A DNA stretch of 64,000 nt from Brevundimonas sp. NIBR11 (GCF_027912535.1 NZ_CP115465.1:1344001-1408000), one strand, 5' to 3'; counted from the first letter of the stretch, positions 35,955 through 44,303 are shown. The notes: generated by a model from the letters alone, not told the origin. A program made the numbers and translations.

Positions 35955-37619
35955 ATGACCCCGTCAGTCGCTTTCGTCGGAGCTGGGCCGACAACCCTCT
36001 ACGCGCTTCACGCCCTCCTCTCGCGCGGCCGGATCGGTGCGCGGATCACGATCTTCGAGGCCCGCGACACGGCCGGCTCCGGCAGCCCCTACAGTCCCGA
36101 CTGGAACGATCGCGCCATGCTGTCGAACATCGCCAGCATCGAGATTCCCCCGGTCGCCGACACCCTGGCCAGCTGGTTGAGCGCGCGATCGGACGACGAG
36201 CTTGCGGCCCTGGACATCGATCGCGCCGACATCGACGAGCGGGCCTTCGTCTCCCGCATCGCCCTCGGCCGCTATTTTGAAGACCAGTTCGCGTCCCTGG
36301 TCCGACAGGCTCGCGCCGCCGGCGTCACGATCGATATCAAGACCGGCTGTCGGGTCGTCGACGCCGCCAACCGGCCCGATGGGATCGAGCTGACCTATGC
36401 CTTCCCGCCGTCGCGGCGCACCACTGCGGCGCGCTTCGACCATGTCGTCCTGGCCACGGGCCATCAGTGGCCATCGCGCCAGCAGGTCCGCCCCGGCTAT
36501 TTCCTCAGCCCCTGGCCCGCCTCGTCCCTCGCGGCGCTCCCGGCGACGGAGATCGGCATCCGGGGCTCGTCCCTGACGGCCATCGACACGGCGGTCGCCC
36601 TGGCGCAATCCCACGGCGCCTTCGTTCGCCGCGACGACCGGCTGAGCTACGAGCCCGCAGCGCAGACCGAAGGCTTCCGCATCACCATGATGTCGCGCAA
36701 GGGTCTGCTGCCGGAGGCCGACTTCTACTTCCCTCTACCGCACGCCCCGCTGGCCCTGTGCACGCCCGAGGCGATCGCCGCCCTTGTGGACCGGGGCCCC
36801 GCCGGCCTGCTCGACGCCGTCTTCGACCTGTTCCGACGGGAGCTGATCGCCCTCGACCCGGCCTACGCCGCCGAGACGGGCCTCGCCGACGCCTCGCTGG
36901 AGACGTTCGCCGAAGCCTATTTCGCCCGACGCGCCGCCGCCGACCCCTTCGTCTGGGCCGCCGCCAACCTGGAGGAGGCGAAGGCGAACCACGCCGCCGA
37001 AATCACCGTGGCCTGGCGCGACGCCATCCTGCGCATGCACGAGGTCGTGGCCGTCATCGTCCCGCACCTCGACGCCGAACAGTTCGACCGCTTCGGCCGC
37101 GCCTTCAAACCGGTCTTCGTCGACATCTATGCCGGCGTACCCCACGAATCGATCGAGCGCATGCTGGCCTTGCACGCCGCCGGCAAGCTGGAGGTCTTGG
37201 CGCTGGGCGACGACCACGCGATCGACACCCATCGCCCCGAGGGAGGCGCGACGGTCACCCTGGGGCGGTCCACCCGCCATTTCCCCATCTTCATCGAGGC
37301 GACGGGCCAGCGCGCGCTCAGCGCCATCCAGTTCCCCTTCCTGTCGCTGCTGGAACAGGGGATCGTCCGCGATCAGGTGGCCAACGACGCCCCGGACGTC
37401 GTGCGCGGCATCGCCGTCGACGCCCTGTTCCGCCCCGTCGACGCGCCCCTGCCCATGGACCGGCTCTTCTGTCTCAGCCTGCCCTTCCTCATGGGCCGCC
37501 ACCCGTTCGCGCAAGGGATCACCAGTTCGCACGAGATGGGCGGGATCGTCGGCCGCCGTCTGGCGTTTGTGCTCGATACCGCAAAGCCTGTTTCCGATCG
37601 GGGGACGGCGGCGGCCTGA
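35955..37619 (+). CDS. FAD/NAD(P)-binding protein (FAD_NAD_binding_9 type)
   Basis: 554-residue predicted flavoprotein. The N-terminal dinucleotide motif VAFVGAGPTTLYALHALL is followed by ARDTAGSGSPYSPDW and HVVLATGHQWPS, characteristic of the FAD-NAD(P)-binding family found as stand-alone proteins of unknown reaction. ATG 35955 puts the Rossmann motif at the usual distance from the N terminus. The frame open from 35826 adds a Ser/Ala-rich leader without conservation. It is same-strand and 132 bases after the antiporter. The DUF1543 gene follows 11 bases later, probably in the same transcript. Confidence 0.78.
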   Translation: MTPSVAFVGAGPTTLYALHALLSRGRIGARITIFEARDTAGSGSPYSPDWNDRAMLSNIASIEIPPVADTLASWLSARSDDELAALDIDRADIDERAFVSRIALGRYFEDQFASLVRQARAAGVTIDIKTGCRVVDAANRPDGIELTYAFPPSRRTTAARFDHVVLATGHQWPSRQQVRPGYFLSPWPASSLAALPATEIGIRGSSLTAIDTAVALAQSHGAFVRRDDRLSYEPAAQTEGFRITMMSRKGLLPEADFYFPLPHAPLALCTPEAIAALVDRGPAGLLDAVFDLFRRELIALDPAYAAETGLADASLETFAEAYFARRAAADPFVWAAANLEEAKANHAAEITVAWRDAILRMHEVVAVIVPHLDAEQFDRFGRAFKPVFVDIYAGVPHESIERMLALHAAGKLEVLALGDDHAIDTHRPEGGATVTLGRSTRHFPIFIEATGQRALSAIQFPFLSLLEQGIVRDQVANDAPDVVRGIAVDALFRPVDAPLPMDRLFCLSLPFLMGRHPFAQGITSSHEMGGIVGRRLAFVLDTAKPVSDRGTAAA

Positions 37620-37630
37620 CGCGAGGCTGA

Positions 37631-38134
37631 ATGAGACTGTTTGCGATCTACATCGGCGGCGAGCACCCCGGCGCCAATATCGAGGTCCACGACATGCGCT
37701 TCGTCGTCGCCCCCACGATCGAGGCGACCTATCCGACCCTGCTGTCCCAATGGTGGGGCAAGGCCGGCAGCCTCCATGTCGATTGCTGGTCCGAGATCGC
37801 CCACGCCGACGGCTACGAGATCAGCCTGCGTCCCGAACGGTTCGAGGGTCCCGAGCGGCTCTACTACGTCAACCTCGGCGGCTATGACGGCGTCAACTTC
37901 GCCGAACAGCACCGCAACGTCTTCGTCGTCGCCGATGACCTCAAGGCCGCCAAGGCCCGCGCCATCCAGCGCGCCACCGACTGGACCGACGCCCACCGCG
38001 ACGAGATGTACGAGGCGGAACAGGCTTTCGCGCTCGATGACGCCGCCCAGGCCCAGCGCCTGCACATTCACCTGACGCCCAGCCTGATGTGCGGCGACCC
38101 GGCCTTCACCTGCCACTATACGCCGATACGGTGA
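37631..38134 (+). CDS. DUF1543 family protein
   Basis: 167-residue protein resembling DUF1543 members, which contain two repeats of a small alpha/beta unit. Recognisable parts are LFAIYIGGEHPGANIEVHDMRFVV and YYVNLGGYDGVNFAEQHRNVFVVADD (as MRFVV and NLGGYDGVNFAEQH). No signal peptide or membrane segment is present, so it is cytosolic. No function is assigned to the family that I know of. It lies 11 bases after the FAD/NAD protein. The first accessory island starts after its stop. Confidence 0.8.
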   Translation: MRLFAIYIGGEHPGANIEVHDMRFVVAPTIEATYPTLLSQWWGKAGSLHVDCWSEIAHADGYEISLRPERFEGPERLYYVNLGGYDGVNFAEQHRNVFVVADDLKAAKARAIQRATDWTDAHRDEMYEAEQAFALDDAAQAQRLHIHLTPSLMCGDPAFTCHYTPIR

Positions 38135-38205
38135 GATTAGACGGCTCGAGACCGTATGCTTTCGCCGTAAGGCAGGCTTGACGGCGCCCACCCAGTAGCG
38201 CGGAT

Positions 38206-38264
38206 TCGAACGTCCGCTATCGGCTTGAGCAGGTCTGTCCGCTTCCGACCCATTGCAGACGTTC
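38206..38264. repeat. dispersed inverted-repeat element, copy a (longest form)
   Basis: The right half 38236-38264 reads TGTCCGC, then CTTCCGACCC core, then GCAGACGTTC. A left half starting GAACGTCCGCTATCGGC at 38206 pairs with the right end: GAACGTC against GACGTTC is perfect, with one mismatch in the next three. Related copies occur at 38811, 39587, 48175, 48568, 48947, 50724, 50784 and 51448, all in this orientation. It lies between the DUF1543 stop and the first small lipoprotein gene. Confidence 0.75.
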
Positions 38265-38270
38265 AAGGCT

Positions 38271-38759
38271 TCATCCGACGCCGTTGCAACTCGCTGAAAG
38301 AACCCTGCGGGTTTCATAGTCGATCGACATCGTCACTACAGAGCAGCCACCGTCGAAAATGACGGGAAACGGCTCGTCGATGTGAATGTCGTGGTGTCCA
38401 CGGCGTAACTCTTCCTCGGTGGGTTGTGCGGCTGGCCCCAAGTCCTCCAACCCGTTCCGGGTGTATCGGGACGTCCGCCAGTCAGACGGATGTAGTTCAA
38501 TCGGAGGCCCGAAGATCGCCTCTACAACCGGCCTGCCATCGATCTCGACTAGCCGATAGTAGCGGGCGTATTCACGGACTGGCTTAGGGACGCCGCCTCC
38601 CATGCGCCTTCTCGTGGGCAGAACATCCGTCAGGTCAAGCGAGGCCTCAAACCGCTCGGCCCAATCGCGGCTCAGCGTCAGCGTCCCAACAACGCCCTCG
38701 TTGCCCGAAGCGCACGCCGTCAGCGCACACAGGATAACTGCCATCGTCAGCGTTTTCAT
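38271..38759 (-). CDS. hypothetical lipoprotein
   Basis: 162-residue predicted lipoprotein: MKTLTMAVILCALTACASG gives a short signal with lipobox LTAC. No family is recognised. The mature part contains YARYYRLVEIDGRPVVEAIFGPPIELHP, PFPVIFDGGCSVVTMSIDYETRRVLSASCNG (as GGCSVVTMSIDYETR), and two cysteines near the C terminus that could form a disulfide. ATG 38759 was chosen for the signal sequence. The frame open to 38885 is not signal-like. GC is visibly lower than in neighbours. Element copies flank it on both sides (38236 and 38811). Confidence 0.65.
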   Translation of the reverse strand: MKTLTMAVILCALTACASGNEGVVGTLTLSRDWAERFEASLDLTDVLPTRRRMGGGVPKPVREYARYYRLVEIDGRPVVEAIFGPPIELHPSDWRTSRYTRNGLEDLGPAAQPTEEELRRGHHDIHIDEPFPVIFDGGCSVVTMSIDYETRRVLSASCNGVG

Positions 38760-38810
38760 CCGCTGAACAAACGCGCACCTCGGCCCTTGCGCAAGTGCGC
38801 TACGTAGAAG

Positions 38811-38836
38811 GTCCGCTTCCCACCCCAAGCGGACGT
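38811..38836. repeat. dispersed inverted-repeat element, copy b
   Basis: GTCCGC (38811-38816), spacer TTCCCACCCCAA, GCGGAC (38829-38834). The arms are perfect over six bases. Same orientation as copy a. It ends at the stop region of the next minus-strand gene. Confidence 0.75.
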
Positions 38837-39537
38837 CACGAAGAGCTGGGCGGCCAGTCGAACCAACCCTCGGGACCGATATCATCTTCGACCCACTCTG
38901 GCAGTCCGAACGCCTCCGACAACAAGAGAGAACGAAGCTGACCGGGAGGGCCCACTGACCATGAGAAGTGCCAGCCGCCCCAACGGCGGTTCCCTTGTGT
39001 CAGGTCGTAAGCCGTTGTTGGACCATCAGGCCGCGCATCCCCACGCCCGTTCGAGAGGCGGACTTCGCTGTCAAGAAATCGGGGAGCGAGCCATAGGCAA
39101 GGATCTGCCAGTAGGGCCGTCAGTCTGCGGTTGCCGCGTGGCGAAAGTCGAACCGCTCGCCAATCGGTCCATTGTTGCTCCTGCCACCCCGGAGCCGTCC
39201 CTGAGCGTGCATGGATTTCCCATCCATCGGCTGATTGCCTGCCCACGACCTCTCTCACCGTCGGATCGGTCGTAAGGCCGCCCGGAAAAGCAGTGAAGCG
39301 GACGGACGCGGTTGGAGCGCGGGTCGCCCATGGGATGCTGTGCGTCTCGTTCGCCCACTCCGACCGGATGTCTTCCCACCGTCCGTCGTCCGGATCGTTG
39401 TTCAGATGCGTCGGAAGGCTGGCGAGATCTATGTTCCTCCAGGCCGGGCATTGAGAGGCGGACCGAATATCCGGGCCGCGATGACAGGCGGATAGCAAGG
39501 CCAGGCTGACCGCCACCAACGCCGATGCCTTCACCAT
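38836..39537 (-). CDS. hypothetical lipoprotein
   Basis: 233-residue predicted lipoprotein: MVKASALVAVSLALLSACHRG has a clear signal with lipobox LSAC. GGAGG stands eight bases before the ATG at 39537. The mature part is rich in Trp (GWHFSWSVG, WEIHARSGTAPGWQEQQWTDW) but matches no family I know. It lies between element copies at 38811 and 39587 and shares lower GC with the preceding lipoprotein gene. It is divergent from the HTH-like gene at 39678. Confidence 0.65.
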   Translation of the reverse strand: MVKASALVAVSLALLSACHRGPDIRSASQCPAWRNIDLASLPTHLNNDPDDGRWEDIRSEWANETHSIPWATRAPTASVRFTAFPGGLTTDPTVREVVGRQSADGWEIHARSGTAPGWQEQQWTDWRAVRLSPRGNRRLTALLADPCLWLAPRFLDSEVRLSNGRGDARPDGPTTAYDLTQGNRRWGGWHFSWSVGPPGQLRSLLLSEAFGLPEWVEDDIGPEGWFDWPPSSS

Positions 39538-39586
39538 TGACGAGCCTCCACAAGCGAAAGGCTATTGTCCTCTTATCCATAGAGCA

Positions 39587-39617
39587 ATGTCCGCTTCCCA
39601 CCCTCATCAGACATTCA
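39587..39617. repeat. dispersed inverted-repeat element, copy c
   Basis: ATGTCCGC (39587-39594), core TTCCCACCC, then CAGACATTC to 39617. ATGTC pairs with GACAT. It is followed by TTGTCTGCTACGCGC, resembling the additional half seen in copies a and h. It lies in the 140-bp divergent gap before the HTH-like gene. Confidence 0.75.
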
Positions 39618-39677
39618 GATTGTCTGCTACGCGCTTGAACGACCGCTTCTGACGCATCGTCATGCCACCGTCCGGGC

Positions 39678-40220
39678 ATGACCTCGGACACGCAGCTCGA
39701 ACCGCTCTCGCTCGTCGGTCTCGACGGAAACTATCTGGATCATGCCCGGCGGGAGTATCTCTCCGGAGTGAAGGCGACGACCGTCTGTCAGCGGTACGGC
39801 ATGTCGCTCAGTTCCTTCCGGGCGCACGCGCGGGCCGGGGGCTGGCGGCGGATGGACCAGCCCCAGTGCGAGGCGCCGCCCGAGTTCGGCGAATACCATC
39901 CTGACGACAACGTCAGCTTCGCCGACCTGGCCGACCAGGCGTTCCTCAACATCCGCCGGGCGCTGGGGGCGGGCAGGGCCTCGGAGGCCTCGACCTGGAT
40001 GCGCGTCTACGACAGCCTCGCCGACCGCGCCCGCTCCGAGGTCATGGCCGCCCTGCCCGAGATCGCGACGCCTGTGCTAGAGTCCAATCGGGAGCCGCTG
40101 AGACTGACGGCGACGGAAGATACGAACATCAACGATTCGAATACGTTGATCGAGACTTCAGACATCGTGTCGGAGAAGTTGGACTCCCTGGACTCGGCGC
40201 CCTCAGAGTCCAAATCCTAG
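39678..40220 (+). CDS. hypothetical protein with N-terminal HTH-like region
   Basis: 180 residues, no family recognised with certainty. Residues about 20-55 (HARREYLSGVKATTVCQRYGMSLSSFRAHARAGGWRR, as ATTVCQRYGMSLSSFRAHAR) look like a helix-turn-helix of the kind found in terminase small subunits and resolvases. The middle has FADLADQAFLNIRRALGAGRASEASTWMRVYDSLADRAR, predicted helical. The last about 50 residues are polar and acidic with lower GC. It could be a DNA-binding regulator. No other phage genes are nearby, so a terminase role is unlikely. The TAG stop shares CTAG with DUF1643. Confidence 0.65.
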   Translation: MTSDTQLEPLSLVGLDGNYLDHARREYLSGVKATTVCQRYGMSLSSFRAHARAGGWRRMDQPQCEAPPEFGEYHPDDNVSFADLADQAFLNIRRALGAGRASEASTWMRVYDSLADRARSEVMAALPEIATPVLESNREPLRLTATEDTNINDSNTLIETSDIVSEKLDSLDSAPSESKS

Positions 40221-40765
40221 GGCTCGTACCGCACCAGCGGCGTATCCCCCCGCAGATACAGGGGGTGTTTCGGGCTCCCGTCGCCATTGGTCCCGAAGCA
40301 CCACAGCTCAACCCCGTCCGCCCGCATCGCCTCGATCAGGGCCCGCCCCGCCGGGACCAGGGCCTTGTTGAGCTTGCCGTGGCACAGGACGACCCGACCG
40401 GCCCACGCCGCCGCCCTGCGGATCGCGGGCAGGTTCTCGGGCGACGACGCCTCCACCCCCGGCGCCAGCAGCATCTTCGGGTCTGTGGCCCGGTAGTCGC
40501 CGACGTTGGCCTTGACCATGGCGTCGAACCCCTCCCTCTGGGCGAAGGTCCACTCCCGCGCGCAGGTCGGGTCGTTGACGCTGGCGTCCGCCGTCGACGG
40601 GTTCATGCCCACGAACAGAATGTACCGCTCGGGAAACTCAGGCCCCAGCCAGCGCCGCATCAGCTGCCGATATCGCCCGTCCTCGCTGAAGGTCGCATCC
40701 CCGTTGACGCCAGGCATCAGCGACAGCCGCACCTTGCCGCCGGGGTCGTGCTTGTCCGCCGTCAC
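40217..40765 (-). CDS. DUF1643 domain protein
   Basis: 182 residues. The family signature is visible as YILFVGMNPSTADASVNDPTCAREWTFA (MNPSTAD and DPTC), then VVLCHGKLNKALVPAGRALIEAM and LWCFGTNGDGSPKHPLYL (as CFGTNGDGSPKHPLYL). DUF1643 proteins are small, cytosolic and of unknown reaction. The GKP/SPKHPLYL pattern suggests a nucleotide or phosphate site, which is inference only. The GTG start at 40765 overlaps the mazG stop (GTGA), so it is translated after mazG. The frame open to 40795 is not preferred. Confidence 0.82.
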   Translation of the reverse strand: MTADKHDPGGKVRLSLMPGVNGDATFSEDGRYRQLMRRWLGPEFPERYILFVGMNPSTADASVNDPTCAREWTFAQREGFDAMVKANVGDYRATDPKMLLAPGVEASSPENLPAIRRAAAWAGRVVLCHGKLNKALVPAGRALIEAMRADGVELWCFGTNGDGSPKHPLYLRGDTPLVRYEP

Positions 40766-41547
40766 GCCCGCTCCGACGCCTTCGCCGCGTCCCACAGCCC
40801 GTCCATCTCGGCCAGGTCAGACTGGTCCGGCGTCCGCCCGTCCTTCGCCAGCTCCGCCTCGATGAAGCCGAACCGCCGCACGAATTTGGCGTTGGCCCCG
40901 CGCAGGGCGTCCTCCGGCTCCACCCCCAGCTTCCGCGCCAGGTTGGCCACCACGAACAGCAGGTCGCCCATCTCCTCGCGCGCCTTGTCCAGGTCGCCGG
41001 CGGCGATCTCGGCCCGCAGCTCGGCGACCTCCTCGTCCAGCTTGGCGAAGACCTCGTCGGTCGAGGGCCAGTCGAACCCGACCCGCGCCGCCCGCTTCGT
41101 CAGCTTCGCCGCCCGGTGCAGGGCGGGCAGGCCCACCGGCACGTCGTCCAGCACCCCGTGCTGGGCCTTGGACGCCCGCTCCGCCGCCTTGATGTCCTCC
41201 CACCGCAGCTTCTGGGCCGGGCCGTCGGGCTGGGCGGCCTCGTCGGCGAAGACGTGAGGGTGACGCCGGACGAGCTTGTCGCACATGGCCTCGGCCACGT
41301 CGTCGTAGGCGAACAGCCCCTGTTCCTCGGCCATGCGGGCGTGGAAGACCACCTGGAACAGCAGGTCTCCCAGCTCGGTCTTCAGCTCGCCCATGTCGCC
41401 CCGCTCGATGGCGTCGGCGACCTCATAGGCCTCCTCGATCGTATAGGGGGCGATGGTCTGGAAGGTCTGTTCCACGTCCCAAGGGCAGCCCCCTTTCGGG
41501 TCGCGCAGCCGGACCATGATCTCTTTCAGCCGCTCGGTGGGGCTCAT
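40762..41547 (-). CDS. mazG: nucleoside triphosphate pyrophosphohydrolase MazG
   Basis: 261 residues with two MazG domains. It hydrolyses NTPs/dNTPs to NMP and PPi and can clear oxidised nucleotides. GGCPWDVEQTFQTIAPYTIEEAYEVADAI and LKTELGDLLFQVVFHARMAEEQG hold the EExxE...ExxD metal-binding pattern of the first domain. The second copy is KLDEEVAELRAEIA and REEMGDLLFVVANLARKLG. ATG 41547 overlaps the MFS stop by ATGA. The much longer open frame to 42438 reads through the MFS gene in another frame and is a shadow. Confidence 0.94.
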   Translation of the reverse strand: MSPTERLKEIMVRLRDPKGGCPWDVEQTFQTIAPYTIEEAYEVADAIERGDMGELKTELGDLLFQVVFHARMAEEQGLFAYDDVAEAMCDKLVRRHPHVFADEAAQPDGPAQKLRWEDIKAAERASKAQHGVLDDVPVGLPALHRAAKLTKRAARVGFDWPSTDEVFAKLDEEVAELRAEIAAGDLDKAREEMGDLLFVVANLARKLGVEPEDALRGANAKFVRRFGFIEAELAKDGRTPDQSDLAEMDGLWDAAKASERA

Positions 41548-42893
41548 GCCTCCCGCGCCTCCAGTTGACGCCGGATCTCGTCGTGCCGCGCCGGGGTCAG
41601 GGGATAGTTTCTCAGCAGCAAGGCCGCGCTGGCCAGCAACAGGCCGGGAAGGGCGATGAACAGGACCTGGAGAATCAGCAGCGCGCTGTCGGTGTTCCCC
41701 CCGGGCGGCGGCACGGCCTGGAAGCCGACCCACTGCAGGATCAGGTAGGGGATCAGGGCCACGACGTGCCCGACCTTGGTTGTCGCCGAAAGGATGGAGA
41801 ACATCAGCCCCGTCCGATCCACGCCCGTCTCCAGCCGCACCTCGTCCCCCACGTCCGCCATCATGGCCCTGAGCAGGAACAGCCCCGCCGCATAGGGCAG
41901 GCCCGCAATGAACATGGCCACGGCCGTTACCGCGAAGTTCCCGCCCGGAACCAGCGTCGCCCCGGTGTAGAAGGCCGCGAACACCAGACTGGCCACGGAC
42001 AGCGCCCTGTCCTTGCCGATCTTCGTCGCCAGCCAGGCCCAGAACGGCGCCCCGATCAGCCCGGCCACAAAGTAGAGCAGCATGAACAGGCTCGCCTCGG
42101 TGTGATCGTACCCCTTGATCTGGCCGAAGAAGAAGAACAGCAGCGATCCCGTAATACCCGGCGCGACGCCCAGAACGACATCGGCCAGCAGCAGCTTCCG
42201 GACCGCCTTCCGCTTGAACAGCTCCAGATAGGCGCCGAGGCCGCCGTGGGGCTGGGCGCCCGCATTCACCGGCTCCGGCACCGCCAGGAAGGCCAGACCA
42301 ATGGTCACCGGCAGGGCGATCAGGATGGCCCAGCCCATGATCCGGACCCCGTCGGCGTAGTCGCCGATCCCTATCTGAATCACCACCGTCGGCAGGATCA
42401 GGATCAGGATCACCCCGATGATGTTGAAGACCTGCCACCAGCCATAGACCCGGCTCCGCTGGTCATACTGAGGCGCGAGCACCGCCGCCCAGCCCAGCTG
42501 CCCCAGCGTCCCGATCGAGAAGCCGAGATAGAGCACCAGCAGCCAGGCGAACAGATAGACCGGCCCGGCGCCCGGCTGGACCACCACGAACATCATGAAG
42601 GCCGCCAACATCAGGATCGGCGTCGACAAGGCCATCCAGGGCCGGTAGCGGCCGAACTTCGTCTTCGTCCGGTCCATGGCCCAGCCGATGAAGGGATCGA
42701 AGGTGATGTCGATCAGCCGCACCGCCATGAAGACCGTGGCGACGACGCCCAGCTCCAGCCCCACATGGGTGGCGTAGAACTCTGGCAGGGTGACCGGCAG
42801 GGCGACGCCGAACGCGGCCAGCGGCAGGCAGACGGCGGAGAACGCGGCGAGGACCGCGTTGCTGCGGCGTGGCGCTTCGGGTGCGTCGGACAT
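41544..42893 (-). CDS. MFS transporter, glycoside-pentoside-hexuronide:cation symporter type
   Basis: 449-residue transporter with about 12 membrane helices. RLIDITFDPFIGWAMDRTKTKFGRYRPWM is the MelB-type loop 2-3 motif (DPxxGxxxDRTxTxxGRxRPW), which places it in the GPH sugar:cation family. QYDQRSRVYGWWQVFNIIG is the second typical segment. Its substrate is unknown. The ATG at 42893 follows a GGATCCTGCT stretch. An upstream ATG at 42938 gives an Arg-rich leader. It heads the MFS-mazG-DUF1643 unit, in which each stop overlaps the next start by four bases. Confidence 0.88.
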   Translation of the reverse strand: MSDAPEAPRRSNAVLAAFSAVCLPLAAFGVALPVTLPEFYATHVGLELGVVATVFMAVRLIDITFDPFIGWAMDRTKTKFGRYRPWMALSTPILMLAAFMMFVVVQPGAGPVYLFAWLLVLYLGFSIGTLGQLGWAAVLAPQYDQRSRVYGWWQVFNIIGVILILILPTVVIQIGIGDYADGVRIMGWAILIALPVTIGLAFLAVPEPVNAGAQPHGGLGAYLELFKRKAVRKLLLADVVLGVAPGITGSLLFFFFGQIKGYDHTEASLFMLLYFVAGLIGAPFWAWLATKIGKDRALSVASLVFAAFYTGATLVPGGNFAVTAVAMFIAGLPYAAGLFLLRAMMADVGDEVRLETGVDRTGLMFSILSATTKVGHVVALIPYLILQWVGFQAVPPPGGNTDSALLILQVLFIALPGLLLASAALLLRNYPLTPARHDEIRRQLEAREA

Positions 42894-43003
42894 AGCAGGA
42901 TCCAGCGGCGGCGCCTCGACTCGGCGACGGCGCACCATGCCCGTTTTTGGCGCGTCGGGAGAGGGGCCTTGCTTGCGCCGCCACCGTCAGGCTTCCTCCT
43001 CGC

Positions 43004-43843
43004 ATGCGGATGGGGATCCTGGGAACACTGGTTGCGGCGGCTCTGGTCTGGAGCCTGCCTGGCATCGCGGCGGCGCAGGGCCGATGCGAGACCCAACGAG
43101 CCATCTGGGCCGATCAGGCGGTGGCCAACGCCATCTCCCTCTATTCGCTGGAATGGACGCCGTTCGGCGCGCCAGAAGTGGGCTGGGGCGCCTATCTGCC
43201 CTTGCTGCAGAAGGAGCTCGGGACGGATTGCGAGCCGGGGACGTCGGACTTCGCTGCGGCGCTGGCGGGCTTTCAGGCGCGGTTTGGGCTGCCGGAGACG
43301 GGGGCGTTCGATCAGGCGACCTTCGAGGTGCTGAAGGGCGTGCTGCAGGAACGGAGACCGTTCGTGATGGCTCGGGTCCGAGATGAATGCCCCGATCCGC
43401 CGCCGCTTAGGGAGCTCGGCTATCTGGAGGCGCCTGAGGAGCATGCGGACCGGCTGACGCGGCTGCTGCGCCGTGACGTGCTTGAGGCCTATCGCCGGAT
43501 GGTGGCCGCCGCCCGCTACGAGGTTCCAGAGGTGCGGAACGATCCGGAGTTGCTGCAGATCTTCTCGGGCTTCCGAGACCCGGAGGCGGATGCGGCCCGG
43601 TGTGCGGCGGAGCGGAACTGCGACGGGCTCAGGCGGGCGGTGTGTTCGCCTCACCGAACGGGTACGGCGGTGGATCTGTATGTGGGGCAGCTGCTGGGGA
43701 TGGGGGTCGACAGCACCAATCCGGCCAGCCGCCAGCATATGAGCCAAGGGGCGACCTATCGCTGGCTTGTCAGGAACGCCGGGCGGTTCGGGTTCGTGCC
43801 CTATATCTACGAGCCCTGGCATTGGGAGTGGGTCGGGCCGTGA
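43004..43843 (+). CDS. secreted M15-family peptidase with peptidoglycan-binding domain
   Basis: 279 residues. A Sec signal (GILGTLVAAALVWSLPGIAAAQG) precedes a peptidoglycan_binding_1-like stretch (FAAALAGFQARFGLPETGAFDQATFEVL, about 84-112). The C-terminal VanY/M15 zinc peptidase domain follows: SPHRTGTAVDLYVG (zinc ligands His and Asp) and PYIYEPWHWEW (third ligand His). It is likely a periplasmic DD-carboxypeptidase or L,D-type wall hydrolase. The start may be 43004 or 43010, and neither has a strong ribosome site. Codons are much more G-rich at third positions than in the genes to the left. Its stop overlaps the next gene (GTGA). Confidence 0.85.
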   Translation: MRMGILGTLVAAALVWSLPGIAAAQGRCETQRAIWADQAVANAISLYSLEWTPFGAPEVGWGAYLPLLQKELGTDCEPGTSDFAAALAGFQARFGLPETGAFDQATFEVLKGVLQERRPFVMARVRDECPDPPPLRELGYLEAPEEHADRLTRLLRRDVLEAYRRMVAAARYEVPEVRNDPELLQIFSGFRDPEADAARCAAERNCDGLRRAVCSPHRTGTAVDLYVGQLLGMGVDSTNPASRQHMSQGATYRWLVRNAGRFGFVPYIYEPWHWEWVGP

Positions 43844-44298
43844 GGGCTTTGACCGAGGGCGAGCGGCGGCTGGCTAGGAGCGAGTTCGGCGAGGCGCTGG
43901 ACCTCGATAGGATCCGCCTGGCCCGTACGCCTTGGCCGTTCGATCGGGCGTTCGTGCCCGGGCGCTGGTTCCGGTTGGACTGGATCCTGTGGCCGGGGAG
44001 GGGGCTTCCGGCCGACTTCGCTGTGGCTCCGGTGAGGCTGCAGTCGGTCTTCATCCATGAGCTGGTTCATGTCTGGCAGGCGCAACAGGGGGTGAATCTG
44101 CTGGCGGGGAAGCTCCGGGCGGGGGACGGGCCCTCGGCCTATGGGTATCCGAAGGCGCCGTGCGGGTGGGATCAGCTGAATATCGAACAGCAGGCGATGG
44201 CGGTGGAGCATCGGTTCAAGGCCGGGCGGGGGCTGAGGGTCCCGGAGGAGGCGGCCCTGTACGGCGGCCTTTGCCCAATCGGATCGAAATCCGTCTAG
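43840..44298 (+). CDS. small HExxH metalloprotease-like protein
   Basis: 152 residues. The zinc-protease motif HELVHVWQ (HExxH) sits near residue 70, followed by Gln/Glu-rich NIEQQAMAVEHRF, which may provide the third ligand. N-terminal LTEGERRLARSEFGEALDLDRIRLAR and PVRLQSVFIHELVHVWQAQQG resemble small proteins often labelled 'Vgr-related' in sphingomonads and caulobacters (from memory). No signal peptide is present. The GTG start at 43840 overlaps the M15 peptidase stop, so the two are translated together and may act on the same envelope or peptide substrate. Confidence 0.7.
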   Translation: MRALTEGERRLARSEFGEALDLDRIRLARTPWPFDRAFVPGRWFRLDWILWPGRGLPADFAVAPVRLQSVFIHELVHVWQAQQGVNLLAGKLRAGDGPSAYGYPKAPCGWDQLNIEQQAMAVEHRFKAGRGLRVPEEAALYGGLCPIGSKSV

Positions 44299-44303
44299 GG
44301 GAC

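Noticed and set aside
38198..38220. tRNA T-arm look-alike (GCGGA, TTCGAACG, TCCGC)
   Set aside because: No acceptor, D or anticodon arms fit around it on either strand. The sequence is the left half of repeat copy a.
39678..40220. Phage terminase small subunit
   Set aside because: Only the HTH-like N terminus resembles one. No terminase large subunit, portal or capsid gene is near.
41548..42438. Extended N terminus for mazG
   Set aside because: Reads through the MFS gene in another frame. The MazG domains begin after ATG 41547, which overlaps the MFS stop in the usual ATGA way.
42800..43100. Replication origin at the composition switch
   Set aside because: No dnaA, hemE, parAB or clustered DnaA boxes seen. 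An inversion or local bias is simpler.
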